Of a stretch of DNA of 64,000 nt, positions 46,364-59,109 are shown piece by piece; position 1 is the first letter of the stretch, and each line of letters begins with the position of its first letter. The stretch covers positions 23,245,855-23,309,854 of the forward strand of contig NC_019879.2 in the NCBI RefSeq assembly GCF_002234675.1, written 5' to 3'. The notes below the pieces were generated by a model. It made no database searches. It worked only from the letters and a program-made list of their open reading frames with translations, and was not told where the DNA came from. The translations under genes were made by a program, and so were the position numbers. This stretch comes from Oryzias latipes (lineage: Eukaryota; Chordata; Actinopteri; Beloniformes; Adrianichthyidae).

Positions 46364-49300
46364 TCAGTTGAAGTTGAATTTAAAGTTAAAGGGTCCCGAG
46401 CCGAAAGGATTGAAGCCCTGGAAACCATGGAAACCGCCGTTGAATGGATGATGGTGACCCTGCTGGCTGTCTGGATCCATGGGGTCTTCTCCTTGGTCAA
46501 ACTTGTTTCTCATCTCTGAAGAAGGTGCAAATACATACATCAGAAAAGAAAAATGGAAGGATTTCATTTAAAAACAAAAATCTTTCAAATTATTTTTTTG
46601 GGGGGGGGAATAAAAACACTGATTTGAAAATAGATCCAAAACTCTAATCTATAGGTTTAATCTCTGAATCAAATCGATTTTTAGTTACATTTCTTCTGTG
46701 CTGAAGAGATAAAAATAAGTCAAATTTGCAGAAACTTAAAGTTAATAAATTGGGCAGAATATGAAATTGAAGGAAAGAATAATGAAAAGAAATGGGATAA
46801 TTAGTAAAGTTTGATTTAATCTTTCAGCGTAGAAGTCGGTAAAGTTCAAATGTTGCTGCTTAGGACAATATCCTGTTTATTTACCTCATATGTACAGAGC
46901 AGTTATGAGCTAAAGAAAGAAAACATTTGTGGAGGGAAAATTATTTTAGCTCATAAATGAAAGAAAACAATTGTGGAGGGAAACCCTGAAACCAGAAGTG
47001 ATCAAAACTGGATTTGTCATTTGTTTCTGAGAATCTGCAGATACCAAAGGCCCGGACTAATACTTTTTTAAGACATTAAAAAATAATAATTTTCTTCCAA
47101 AATCATTGTTTTAGCCTAAATACGTTGAGTTTTCATTACTAGCCTATCTCAATGCAACCATTCCTTGTTTTGGTTGGTTATGGATACACAGATAGTTTGA
47201 AATGTGTTTTTCCCAGAGCTTGTACTTTGTTGACGGTCCCTTGGTTGCCGTCTCTCCGTTTCATTTGTAGGTCGTTGTTTGACTTAAGACAAACTCGCTG
47301 TCAGTTTAAATGTTTATTAAGAGTTATTGAGCCTGGAAGTCTAAACCCGGGAAGATCTCACTTTATCAGCCGTTTTTGTGCGCCTGCTGCTCAGACCCGT
47401 GCTGTATTCTGCTGCGGTTCACAACAATACAACGTTGGGATCCGTTTATGGTATAGATATACCAGTATATTATTGGAATAATAAGCTTGAAACTATCCGA
47501 TTCCTGATTGGGATGCAACAGTGCAGTCTAGTACTACTATAATGTATGAGGGATGTCCCGATCCATATAACTGACCACTGAAACTGACCTGAATTCTTGT
47601 TTGCAGCACTCAAACTTTTATCCTGCTTCTTGATTTGAACCATTCCAGATTTGTTTTTGTTTTTTTACCTCTAGTAAACTTGATGGCTTTTGTCATTTAG
47701 ACCCAACTTTTCAAACGGTACTGGAGGTTCTGACCCCCCCCCCCTTAGTGGCACCAACAGAACTGGAGAAAGTAACAAGCGGCTCCTGGAGAGCCTCCCA
47801 TTCATTGATGGATGCTTTCCAAACAGCAGAACAGACCGGTTACCTGGATCGGTGAGGACCTCTTTGGCCTGAGCGATGTCTATGAACCTCTTCTCTGCCT
47901 TCTTCTTTTCCTGCGGATCCTGGAAGTTGTCAGGGTGCCACTGTTGTGCCAGCTTCCTGTATGCTTTGATAATCTCCTTCTTCTTGGCGGTTCTGTGACC
48001 ACAGAGAGTTCACTGATCAGCATAAGCTGAAGCTAAAACCTACACATCTTTGCGAATTCTATTCGATCGTCACCTCTTCACTCCCAGGATTTTATAATAA
48101 TCCCTCCTCTGAGACTGTTTGAGAAGCCGCTGTGCTCGCTCCAGGCCTTCTTTGATCTGATGGTCATTCTCACTGTGTTTTCCAGCAGTCTCATAGTCTT
48201 TAATAGCTGCAAAAACAGACCAAAGGACAAGAATCAGATGGATATTTGTTAAAATAATCAGTTCTGACAACAAAGAGCATTATAAAATAACCCGCAACCA
48301 TGAGCAAAGTCTTTTTCCCCCTCTACTCTTAACCACAAACGTGTAGACAGGTTTGCGGCTGCTACTCATGGGTTTCTGTAAAGTAACCTAAAAGTATCAG
48401 GAGCAACATTAACTAAAGGCAAAGCAAAGGAGGCGTTTTTCTTTTTGAAAGTGGCGAGCTCCTGCAGGCGGCATCCAATAAAAACGAGGCAAATCTGGAA
48501 CAGCAACCCGTTCCCACATAGCAGACAGGGAGGGGTTTTATGTTTGCTGCAGGGTTTGGTCAGAAAACAAAGAAAGGGAAGTCCAAAGTACATCGGTAGC
48601 TGAAATGAGGAAGACGGAACTTCCTACTGCAGCAAAGACTTTCACTGATGCATTCAGCCAGAAGAGTCAGTGAAACTGATGAGCCAATCACAACTAAATG
48701 CACAACAGAAATGATAGAACGTTACAAGAAGCATTATTGTGCTGCTGACACAGGAGGCAGAACTCAGACTGATTGTTTCATCTGGATTAGAAATTATCTA
48801 TGGGATTGCATATTTTATAGAGGATTTGAGGTAAAAGACTGTTCATATAGCAGAAGACTTGCAAAAGTTTACAGAACTACAGCCTATCTAATTTATGCTA
48901 AATGTACAAATATGCTCATTTCAAGTATAAAAACTTTGAAACAGATTATAAACACAGCTCTGAAATAACCCCTGCCTCATTTTTCATTTTCTTTTTACAA
49001 CTGAAACCCAATGAGATTAGAGTATTTATTAGAAATCAAATCCTAAAATACTTTGTCTTTCACTAGATAAATCGTCTAACGCATTAACAGCACTGACCTC
49101 ACCTGCTTGTTTACAAGCATTTTCCTTGCAAATGACAAATTCAAATTTGGGTCCTAAACAAACACATGAGGACAGTTTCAAGAAGCTGATCAGCATCTTC
49201 AGACAGTTTGTAAACTCAGCTGATAATTTAAGCTCAATTTCAATTGCATTTGGCCTCCCCTGTTTGTCAAAGTCGAGGAGAAGAAAAGGGCCTGAAGTCT

Positions 49301-52300
49301 CCCTCCGATCATCTTTTGATCTACCGTAAAAGCGTCCCCGGTGGTCTTTCAAATATGATGATGCCATTTTAGACTAAATCAAAAAACCTGTGTCGATTCC
49401 TTGGACATCGTTTTTGCACAGAGACAGTGGTTCATCAGAAATGTGCTTCCGAATTGTGGGTGGGACTGTCGGCTTTTGTTTACACGCTCATCCGCTAGCT
49501 TACAGCCCCTCACATGGTGAGCATCATCAGAGCCATCCAGCCGAAGAGTTTAGATCCAGATTCCAGCTCCAACATGGACCTGTTTGTCTGCAATAGGATG
49601 CATCAGAATGGAGCGGAGCAGGAAGCTTGAGGCCTTTTTCAAACGGCATTTTCTCTTCTGGTTCCAATTTACAACTATTAGAATAAAGAAATACTCAGAA
49701 ATGCAACTTTAGGCTTCATTTTCTTTGTACATGTCCTCCATCATGGGAAGAAGGTTGCAGCAACATGTTAAAAACAATTTTCATTGGAGTTTGTCTTAAT
49801 AGTTTAATAACTAAACAAGCAAATCTGCAGTTTAGCTTCTAAACTGGTCAGGCCGACGGCATCGGCAACAAAAAACATTTACAGCTGCTATTAACAAGAT
49901 AAAAGAAAATATGAGATTTAAGACAATTTGGATCCGGTTTTATTCCAGAAAAACACTCAGATCTGCACTTCTAATTAGAGATGAAAGGCAGAGTGAGGAA
50001 CTAATGCCTTTGGAGGACAATTTATTGGTTTAGCCTCCGTTTTCACTCACAACTCGACGTCATCGGAGTCCTAATAAGCCGTCGATTGGCGGTGGAGTTT
50101 GCCTCCTCCGGCAGCAGCTCGGGGCTGTTATGGTGCACGCGTTTGGGTGCTTTGAGGCTTGTTTACTCTGATGTCTGAGGTGAATTATAAACACCAGAGA
50201 GTTCTGACAGGTTTTAAAACCCACATGGGGTCTTGCCTTCCCTCACTGCTGATTTGTTCGTGTTAATGGCACCACCACCTGCATCAACCCAGCTCAGGAT
50301 TTTGATGGGAAAAATATACTTCAATCTGCCACAAAACAGGCACTGACAGGTCAAATGAGACGGTTACTGAAGATTTCAGCATGCTTTTGTCATCTCTGAA
50401 ATGGGAGTTTGTTTTGGGCTAATTTGCTCGCAGCCTGAAGACCTGTTCATCATTTCAGCGGAGATCCAACGCTGCAGATCTGCTCAGCAACTACTGTTGA
50501 GCTGCTGGATGAAATCACTGTCTACTGTAATATGATCCCACAAGACAGGAACTGCTTTGCTCCTGGATCTAATAAGATCCAACCATTTATCATCAACGTT
50601 GCTTATTTAAATGTACTGTATACTCCTAATTGGATTTAGTAATCAGGAGATGCATTGTGTCAAATGAGACTAAATGTAATCGCCACATTTCTGAATTTAT
50701 GGAAAGTAATAAAAATGTTACAAAAAGATGAAGGTGTAGGGTGTAGCCGACATAAATCTGAACATAAAAATGATTAGATTTAAGGTCAAATGAGGTTTCC
50801 AGGCAGACTGGAATTCCCTGTGATGTTACAGGGACCCCTAGTGTTAGATTACCGCCATGACACCTGACAGCTTTCTGATAAAGTTAGACTGGTAAAGAGC
50901 CTACAAAGTGACTTCATCCAAACTGATAGGCCTTTCACATGAAAAAACAATTTACTTAAATTAAAAAAAAAAAAAAAAAAATTGTATAAAAGAGAGCAAA
51001 GCAAAAAGATGATCAATTTTGCTAATATTTTAAAGAGCCACTCTGATGAAAATTGTGTTTATTGCATTTTTCTGATGGAAGAAAGATAGATAGATAGATA
51101 GATGACTTTATTAATCCCACAATGGGGAAATTTCATTTATCTGTGGCAGCAACACGACATTCGGAAATAATCTATATAATATAACATCAATAAAGGACAT
51201 CACAAATTACATTTATATTAGATAATTAAAAATATTACTAAAATTGTTATGAAAAATTATTATCAAAAATGAGATTCTTATTAAATAAAGAAATAAATAT
51301 TAAATAAATACAGCTGCAAAAGTGTAAAAAACATGCGGTCTGCAAAACATGTAAACTATAAAAAAAAAAAAAAAAAAAGTAGCAGACGAAAAAAGCTGTT
51401 TGAAAAAGAGAGTATTCTGGGCGGCGCACAAGCTCCCCGCACTCGGCAGCGGTTCGGGGAAAGGGGCGTGGTTGCTCCGCACCAACAGTCCACAACTCTA
51501 GAAAAATTCTGAGGAGAAATTCTCATGAACTCTGCAGGAACTATGTCCTAGAAAATAACAGTCGTTTCAGTTTAGACGGAATTGAAGAACAAAAAATTAA
51601 CCTAAAAAAGAAGCGTCTTGCGTTAAATAAAAATAATATATTGTGGGGGGGGGGGTCATTCATTCTAATATAACACAGCACCAAGCTACATACTAACCTT
51701 ATCTGCTCATAAAAACCAAAAATGTCCTACACATAAGTTAAAAAGCAATTTTTTCTTTCTTCAACTTTCAATTGCAGGTTTCTTATAGCTTCCATGAGCA
51801 GATGAGGTTAGTACCCACCCAGCCTGTGTGTAGTTTGTAGCTTTTGTGGTCCTTAGAAAATAAAGTACACACTATTATAATACATGAAAAAGTCAGGACG
51901 AAGATCCCTTTTACTGAATGCAATACGCTTCCATAAAAAAGCTTCGACAAATTCTGTGCAGTTTTATCACCTTTGGCAGACTAAATATGAACACAGTAAA
52001 CCCTTGTTTTTCGCAGGGATTACGTTCCTAAAAGAACCCGTGATAGTCAAAATCCGTGAAGAAAAAATCTCTTTTTTTTTTTTTACAATTAAATACTCTA
52101 TTATACATTGAAAAGAAAGAACAAACCATTTTACAGGCTCAAGCATTTGTTTCACAAATAAAAGTACTTTAAAAACGTTTTTTTCAACAAATAACTTCTG
52201 TACTGTACTGTCAAATAATTTTAATCATCAATGTGAACAGAAGGCTTCAAATTGCGGAGATTAGCCCCGCCCACCGCGACCAGAGTATTGGATTAAACGG

Positions 52301-55300
52301 GAGAAAATACAAAGTACAGTGGGACAAATAGTGACTCAGGTGTATTTCACTGCTCTTCAGACTGAGCCGCTGCATCCTGACTCTGCTCTGCAGTGTTTTC
52401 TTCTTTTGAAGCCCGCGGTGCAGCTGTGTTTGTTCGGGAGAAGAGCATAGTGATTGGCAGTTGTTGTCGCTCTTTTTTTCTATGGGTTTTAGAGAAACTC
52501 GAAATTGCAAGAGAATTTGCACGTACGTAATGTTAATTTGGCAAGCTGTTTTACGTACCTGTACACTTTAAACTGCAACGTTATTGACGCACAGGTACGG
52601 AAGAAGCGGAGTGACTTTTTAGCCAATCAGAAGGCAGAACATAATGCACGATACAAATCCGTGAAGTAGCGAAACCGTGAAAAGTAAACCGCGTTCTAGC
52701 GAGGGATCACTGTACATCAATCTTAGAAGACACCTCTATTCACTCCCCCTCTAATACCATTGAGCTTTTACAGAGTTTATGAAACCGTTAAAGTTGTAAA
52801 AACAAAACTCCTATTGAAAAGTATTTTAAAGCTTCTGTTAGTTGAATACACCAGTTTAAACGACAAAAGCAGTTCCAGTTGGTGGTAGGACAGTGAAACA
52901 AAACCAGACCGCTCAACTTCCGGCACTCCCCTGTGGACGTTCTAAAAACAAATCCTGCCTCAAGATCAGCTCCAGAAACTGTCAGGAGAGTGAACAACTC
53001 TTTCTACACCTTTAAAAAACACAAAGACTAGAGCTATGAAATGTGTGAGCTGCATCTATTTTCATTGGAGATTCTGGACTTTGCTCTTAAGTTTTCCCTC
53101 TGCAGACAGACTGACAGGTGAGGCCGAGCGAACATCTACAGGCCCAAGAGATCCAGACGTTAAGTTGCATCAGAAAACAGCCAACAATCGGATGTTCCTT
53201 TCTGGTGCAACACCGGCCCAACACATGATTCATTCATCATAGAGCTTCACAGGAGGGAAGAAAAAAAATCCTAAAGTTTTAAACTCCAAATTGATAAAAT
53301 TTTGATTTTATCAGCAGATGTTTTGATTTGAAATAAACCCAGCTGGTCTGCACAAGCAGAATGTTTAACACTCAATGCACTAAAGCTTTTTTTAATTAAT
53401 AGATCAGATGGTTTTGCAGGATTTCCTGTTGCTCTGATTGATTGTAGTTAAGCTGGTTTTCACAGCAATGTAGCATTAACTTTCCCGTACATCTTCTACA
53501 GCAAACCTTGAAATTTGGATCTCTTTGGCACCACACAGGATCTTTCTGGTGCTCCAGACTAAAATTGAAAGCTTTCGGATATTTTACAAAAGCATCACAA
53601 ACAATCTGAGGGCAACGGTTCCCCAAAACACACAGCAGCACGTGTCAGGCTCCATCTCCGCCTTAACGCCACCAAACCAAAGTGTTTTCTTTTCAGTCAG
53701 ATGCTTGAAGTCACACCCCTCCAAAATAATCACTTATGCTGACGGAACAGCACAAGTGTTAGTTACAAACATCTGGGCATCTGGCTGGATTCATCTTTGT
53801 CTTTTATCACCAACATCGATAAAGCTTTGTTATAAAGTCTCCTTCACCCATGACAGCAAATGCACCTCAGGCAAAATGACTACTTTTTCCTAATCCTAAT
53901 CATGCTGACATCTATAAAATGGAGTCAAGCACAGCCCTCTATATAAAGCCACCAATTGCTTTGGCTTTAAAGACCCACACTGAGGAAAACTGTGTTTAAC
54001 ATGTTCTTGTGGCATTTTTCTCATGGATAAAATTAAGCTTAAAAATGCATCTCTGAGTATTTCTTTGTGCAAATCGTAGTGAAACTGTGTGTGTGTGTGT
54101 GTGTGTGTGGGGGGGGGGGGGGGGTTAGAAAAACCTTGTAGTTGTTAAGTACAAAAACTACAACTGGCAGGCCACAAGCTCGCTGCTCCGCTCCACTCTG
54201 ATGTACATCTTTGTTTTCCTCATCTGAGCTGGAATCGGATCTAAACTGCACAGCTGGAAAGCTCTGACAATGCTCTTCATTATTTTGCACCGGTAACGTC
54301 ACGCTGTGATGGTCTGTAAGCTAACAGGAGAGCTTTAAAATCTATGAAAGATCATGGTATAAGAAGTGAGTTGGATAAAACAGAAACCAATGGGGGGAGT
54401 ATGCCGTACCAGTGGCCCCACCTACAACTTAGAGGCCAATATCTAATGACTGTAATTCTTGTGTCGGTTTTATATCTGTACAGCCTTTTGGCCGGGTCAT
54501 ATTTGTAAATAAGAACATCTACCTGGATGAATAAAGATACTACTACTGCCGCTGCTTACCTTCCTCATACTGTTCATCTTGGACATAAGCCTCCGCTCTG
54601 TCCTTCAACACATTGACATTCTCAGGATCTGACTGGAGGACTTCGCTGCACACAGAGATGGCTCTGCTCGCCTGCTGGTCCTAGCCACAGGAAAGATTGT
54701 GTCAGATTCCTCCATCCGGTATAAAGAAACAGGTTCACAGCTGCACTGCGGGGCTTTACCTTTGCTAGTGCGTGGCAGATTCGCTCCTTTGCCAGGAGAG
54801 TAAACTGCTGCACATTGGGCTCGGTTTTCATCACCGCCTCATACTTGCTGACTGCATCCACGTACCTAAAAACAGCAGGAAGCAGGTAGGTGTTTCAGCT
54901 TAATGGGTGACAGCATCACTTTGTCCCCGTTTAGTCCTGCGACCGTCAGAATTAAGCATGTCAAATGTGATGTGACATCCCTTCACATTTGAAAGGGATT
55001 TGCATGAGAGCCTGTAATAACCAGGAAGTGGGGGTGCTTCTAAATTTTAAAAAGGACATTTCATCTGTGGAATATGGAATATAAGACAGCCTCAAGCCAC
55101 ACAAAAATTTAGCACCGAATCTTATTGATTACATGCAGAAAATAAAACAAACTAGAATGAAAAAGGGACCAAATTTAATAATTAAAAGCAGGTTTTGATT
55201 TCCTCAGATTAATTTGCAGGTATAAAAACAGACCTCTGTTCCTGTATGAGTTCCTCTGCAGACTGAATCTGTTTGTTCAGCTTCTTGACCCGCTTGTAAT

Positions 55301-58057
55301 GATTGTAACACTGCTTGTGATCAGGATCCAGCTTCAGGCACTCGCGTACTTCACTGCAGATCCCAACAGAGAACATTTAACATCGCGATGAATGAGTAAG
55401 AACAGAATGAAAGCTTTAAAAGAAATCTGAATCTCACTTGAGGGACATCTCGTGGTCTCCTAAATCATAGTAGATGGTGCTGAGCTTGTAGAAAGCCTGC
55501 GTGTTGTCGTTCTTCAGTTTGGAGGCAGCTTTAAGGTCGCTGACGGCCTTCCCCATCTCTCCCATTTGAATGTAACACTCTGCTCTCATCTCACGCGAGC
55601 TGGCGTCCCAAACGCACGTCTACAACAGGGAAACACCAGCTCCTAAACAAACATTGGCTCCAGTCTGCTGCTGCACACATGCAAGGTCAATGTTAAGCAT
55701 GCAGATAAATGAATCGCATTTGCCTCTTACCTCGATAATGGTGTCAAGTAGAGTTATGGCTGTCATGTAATCTTTCCCGTTGAAGCTGCTGCGTGACTGA
55801 GCCACCAAACGCTGAATCTCATCTGACTTTGCCAGCTGGCTTTTGGCTTCTCTCTCTTCCTTGTCGCTGGGGTTGGACTTCAGCTGGAAGATTTAAGATG
55901 TGAGACATTTGAGCTTTAATATTAAAATAGGAGATTCTACAAAACACCTGCACTGCAGGAAAAAGTCCATCCCTAAACCACATTTTAAACTGAAATTTGG
56001 AATATTAAAGATAGCAAGCATCATTTTAGTGTCAGATTTTCTATTAATTTGTTAGTTCAAATGTATACATACAGGCAAACTATGCTGGATCTCATGATAA
56101 CCTCCTGTTTTCAACTTACCACCTTCTTGAAGTCACTTTCTGCTTCATCAAGCTTCCCCTGCTTCAGAAGAAGGTTTCCTCTCTGAAGGCGCGCCTGTTG
56201 AGGAACAATGAGCATGGGGGCAAACTCAGGCAATTTACTGGACGGATGATAGCACAGTGGAGTCTGCAGCTATACTAACAACCATGCAAGCTGACACTTG
56301 AGTACAAATCGCACAAATCCACAATTGAGGCATCGTTGAAAAATACCACACTGAATTGATTTTAATCCGGAAGTATACAAATGGCATAGGTTCAATTTCA
56401 ACTAAATGATCCCCTCCAAGGCAAATTGTGTTTTTGACGTGTTTTAACATGTTGTGTAGCATTTCTCTGATGATAAAGGGCATTTATAAAGAAAATAAAT
56501 TTAAAAATTGCATTTCTGAGTATTTCTTTATTCAAATCATTATGAAAATATGTTGATAAGAAAGGATGTAGAAGTAACGTAGAGGCTACTACGGCATGCC
56601 ACAAGCTCCATTCTAATGCATCCACTTGTAGATGACTAGAACTATAGACGTTTTACTTTGCCTCATCTGAGCTGGCATCAGACTCAAAACTCTACGGCTG
56701 GATAGCTCTGATATTGCTCGCCATTTTTGTTTTAATATTAGGTTGGGGTTGTAAGTTAGTGGGAGAGAGGGTAAACAAATGCTGGGAAATGGGGATGCCC
56801 AAAACACAGGTGAATTTCTGATGAACTACTGCTGCTCTGCAGAAACTATGTCCTTAAAAGATTAGATTTTTTTTTCTCCCTAAAAATGGCATAACCATAA
56901 CTAAAAGACAGCTGGGAACGCTTTTATTATAGATCAGAAGACGATCGGAGTGTTATATTTGCAAGAAAAAAGTAAAGGACAATTCATGCATTAAAAAGGT
57001 ACCATAAAAGCATTTTTGTGTGTGAAAGAAGTACAAGAAAATACTTTTACAGAACACAAATCCATGACCTAGATGTATAGTTAAAACTTTATAGCAAGGT
57101 ATCAATTCGAATTTATCTTTGACTCTATAGTAAGTGCGTGAAAATGGGATAACAAACAATGTGTAACAAAAATTATTTGAGATAAATGTAAAATTGATAA
57201 CTCACAGATGTGAAATCTGGCTTTAGTTCAATGACTCTGCTTAAATCTGGAAGAGCAGACTTTGACTTCCCCATTGCTAGGAACACTGTAGCTCTCCTGT
57301 AGAATGCCATGTAATTCTTCGGATCTCCATCTAACAAAACGTGAAAGAAAATGTAAAGAAAGATGTGCACTTTCTGAAAAATCCATAAATATGTACAGTC
57401 TGTCTGTGTGTGTCTCACCCACTGCGGCGTGAAAGTGAGAAAGAGCATCAGCCAACTGTCCAGCAGCGAGTAGTTTCTTCCCCATCTCCATGTGGTTGTC
57501 CACACTTCCATCTTTCCCACATCTGACTCCTGAACACCACAAACGAATATCAAGACAATCTTGTACCAAAACAATTGGGAAAGAGCCCCAAAACCCGTGA
57601 AGTGCTCACTTCTGTCAACAGCTACAGACCTGACATGTACTACTAGCTTTAACAAGAAATATAAAAACGTCCAGAGACAGTTTTATTCGAAAAATAGACA
57701 TTAGGTGACTTATCAAACCAGACTTGAATGTTTCATTAATTTGCAGTTTCAAATTAATCGTTAGCGGCGAGTTAAGAAGATAATTAGCTAGCTTAAAACC
57801 GGCTAACAACTTAGCAAGCTAATGCTATCGCTGACGTACGTCAACTCGTTCAAAACAAACTGCCAAAGGACCCAAAGTTCAAATTAACATTCAACCTTCA
57901 GGAACTCAAAGCATACTATAGTAAAGTTGAGTTGTTAATAATAATAATAATAATAAGCATAAATTAGTCTCTTACCTTCATATCGCATATCAATCAAAAC
58001 CAGAATATAAGGCATGTAAGTGAGTATTTTGCTGGTGACATGATCAATGGACACCAT
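46364..58057 (-). CDS. dnajc3: DNAJC3 (P58IPK), ER-lumenal TPR/J-domain co-chaperone, complete, 12 exons
   Basis: DNAJC3 binds misfolded proteins through nine TPR motifs and passes them to the Hsp70 BiP through its J domain; it was first described as an inhibitor of the kinases PKR and PERK. Exons (minus strand, 5' to 3'): 57976-58057, 57419-57529, 57206-57330, 56120-56194, 55731-55883, 55438-55619, 55234-55353, 54760-54865, 54560-54680, 48074-48206, 47844-47992 and 46364-46515. They sum to 1509 nt, i.e. 502 residues plus stop; the human protein has 504. The start MVSIDHVTSKILTYMPYILV includes a hydrophobic signal segment. The end, FNPFGSGPFNFKFNFN, matches the family tail. The ATG at 58057 sits in a good Kozak context (gccATGG). 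Intron 9 is 6.4 kb and full of repeats. Confidence 0.95.
47844..48206 (-). CDS. dnajc3: DNAJC3 J domain (exons 10-11)
   Basis: Exon 48074-48206 ends RRDYYKILGVKR and exon 47844-47992 continues TAKKKEIIKAYRKLAQQWHPD. The HPD tripeptide, which stimulates the Hsp70 ATPase, is intact, so the co-chaperone function should be preserved. The last exon adds the Gly/Phe-rich tail after EMRNKFDQGEDP. Confidence 0.94.
49285..49800 (-). mobile_element. TTAA-family MITE, reverse copy in DNAJC3 intron
   Basis: It has 'gatcatcttttgatct', 'cccggtggtctttcaaa', 'gctagcttacagcccctc' and 'atgcatcagaatggagcgga', all matching the complement of the 44.1-kb copy. Confidence 0.65.
51023..51570 (+). mobile_element. 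TTAA-family MITE interrupted by a Rex1-like LINE
   Basis: It starts 'taaagagccactctgatgaa' like the family and resumes at 51418 with 'gggcggcgcacaagctcc'. A GATA microsatellite and LINE-like sequence separate the two parts. Confidence 0.65.
51084..51415 (-). mobile_element. Rex1-like LINE 3' fragment with (GATA)n tail
   Basis: A (GATA)n run at 51087-51106 is followed by 'gactttattaatcccacaat' and 'ggggaaatttc', the common end of fish Rex1-type LINEs in reverse orientation. It is non-coding, and an A17-18 tract lies at 51360-51378. Confidence 0.6.
51994..52712. mobile_element. Tigger/pogo-like non-autonomous element
   Basis: The left end CAGTAAACCCTTGTTTTTCGC pairs with a right end whose complement is CAGTGATCCCTCGCTAGAACG. 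Internal 'aatccgtgaa' motifs occur near both ends. It lies in DNAJC3 intron 9. Confidence 0.6.
53969..54480 (+). mobile_element. TTAA-family MITE, copy with (TG)n/(G)n expansion
   Basis: It starts 'tttaaagacccacactgagg' and shares 'catttttctcatggataaaa' and 'atctctgagtatttctttgt' with the family. A (GT)n-(G)n microsatellite at 54088-54125 is inside. The right end is eroded. Confidence 0.65.
54088..54125. repeat. (GT)n(G)n microsatellite
   Basis: About 11 GT units are followed by a run of 16 or so G, inside a MITE copy in DNAJC3 intron 9. It is likely length-variable. Confidence 0.9.
54560..57529 (-). CDS. dnajc3: DNAJC3 TPR region (exons 2-9)
   Basis: Eight exons encode the helical TPR array. 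Landmarks are MGKKLLAAGQLADALSHFHA (exon 2), YRRATVFLAMGKSKSALPDL (exon 3), ARLQRGNLLLKQGKLDEAES (exon 4), AECYIQMGEMGKAVSDLKAA (exon 6) and LAKERICHALAK (exon 8). They line up in order with the mammalian protein. The 75-nt exon at 56120-56194 preserves frame. Confidence 0.93.
56400..56955 (+). mobile_element. TTAA-family MITE in DNAJC3 intron 3
   Basis: It shares 'gcatttctctgatgataaag', 'catttctgagtatttctttattcaa' in part, 'ccacaagctccattctaatg' and 'atagatcagaagacgatcgg' with the 44.1-kb copy. It lies between coding exons 56120-56194 and 57206-57330. The ends are diverged. Confidence 0.65.
57938..57956. repeat. (ATA)n microsatellite
   Basis: Six tandem ATA/TAA units in the first DNAJC3 intron, about 20 bp from the exon 1 donor. 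Confidence 0.8.
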
Positions 58058-58200
58058 GGCTGAATTTGGATGTTAAATCTTTCTCTCCCGTTAGGGCAGC
58101 TGACGTTGATTTATTTGATGGATCTTCTCTGTTGTTCCATGTGTGAGTCCTTGTGGGGCATTTCTTCACCCAAATGAGGGGCAAAACGCTACTGCCTGAT

Positions 58201-58219
58201 CGTGGGGGACGCCGATTGG
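58201..58219 (-). promoter_or_regulatory. ER stress response element (ERSE) in the DNAJC3 promoter
   Basis: On the minus strand this reads CCAAT, nine bases (CGGCGTCCC), then CCACG, a perfect match to the ERSE consensus CCAAT-N9-CCACG bound by NF-Y together with ATF6/XBP1. It is 144-162 bp upstream of the DNAJC3 start codon and oriented with the gene. A GC box (CCCCGCCC on the plus strand) lies about 20 bp further upstream at 58238-58245. Mammalian DNAJC3 is a known unfolded-protein-response target. Confidence 0.82.
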
Positions 58220-59109
58220 CTGGAATGGTTGGAAAACCCCGCCCACTTGACTTGGTTCAACAGACAGCAGCCACGGCAGCAAAATGAGACTGTGCGCTCG
58301 AGTGCGCGTGCGTGCAGTATGGAAAAGTGGATGCATGCAGCTCCACTGTTTTTTTATTTTATTCAGTTAGATGTATATTTCCCCCCCAAGAAAATATAAA
58401 ATTGTCTGAGGAAAATGATGGTGACAACAAATATTTGTATCCAAGTGTTAATTCGGTTAGAGAACTCATGTAATATATGTAAACACTCCAAGATGGTCTG
58501 AAATGAGTCATTAAACATCCTCACAGGGAAGAAAAACAACACATTTTCCTCCACTATCACTAGAAACCTACTTAACATTGCTTATAATTGTTATGATTAT
58601 TCTTTGACTGGGTGATCAAATCACACATTTCTATGTTATTTCATAAGGTCTTGTTAACTTTGAGAGAAAATGGTTGCAAAGCCTCAATTGTGTTTGAAAG
58701 TTATATTACTTTTACAAGGTTTGGACGAAGACTCAGAGAAATTCAAAAGAATTGCAAAAGTAAATACTTTTTTTCAGCCAATACAAAATACAAAACCATT
58801 ACTACCACAGAGTTAAACACAGCATTTATTTACATTTAAATATTCAGCCAGGTTTCAGGTTAAGTTGACTTCTTTATCTGTCAAGTGTATTAAAATCTGT
58901 TGGACATCAGATGTTTGTTAAGCAACACCTGGGAAAAGCGAAATCAACATTTATAAAAGCCAAAGGTCCTGCAATCAGTAAAAGGATTGGTAGCACTAGC
59001 ATGACAGAATAAAGGAGTAAATAAGAATCGCTTTATAAAGCGATAGTGACATTTAGAACTTGGTTTATTATCTTACTGACCCTTCAACCTAATAAACAAA
59101 TGTACTTGC

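Larger units (their letters stand above)
48207..54559. other. DNAJC3 intron 9 (6.4 kb), repeat-rich
   Basis: It holds three MITE copies, a Rex1-like fragment and a Tigger-like element, listed separately. The remaining stretches 48640-49280, 49800-51020 and 52713-53968 show nothing I can name. Confidence 0.6.

Noticed and set aside
57173..57655. 160-codon minus-strand open frame as a separate protein
   Set aside because: It is two DNAJC3 exons and the intron between them read through. The exon parts belong to DNAJC3.
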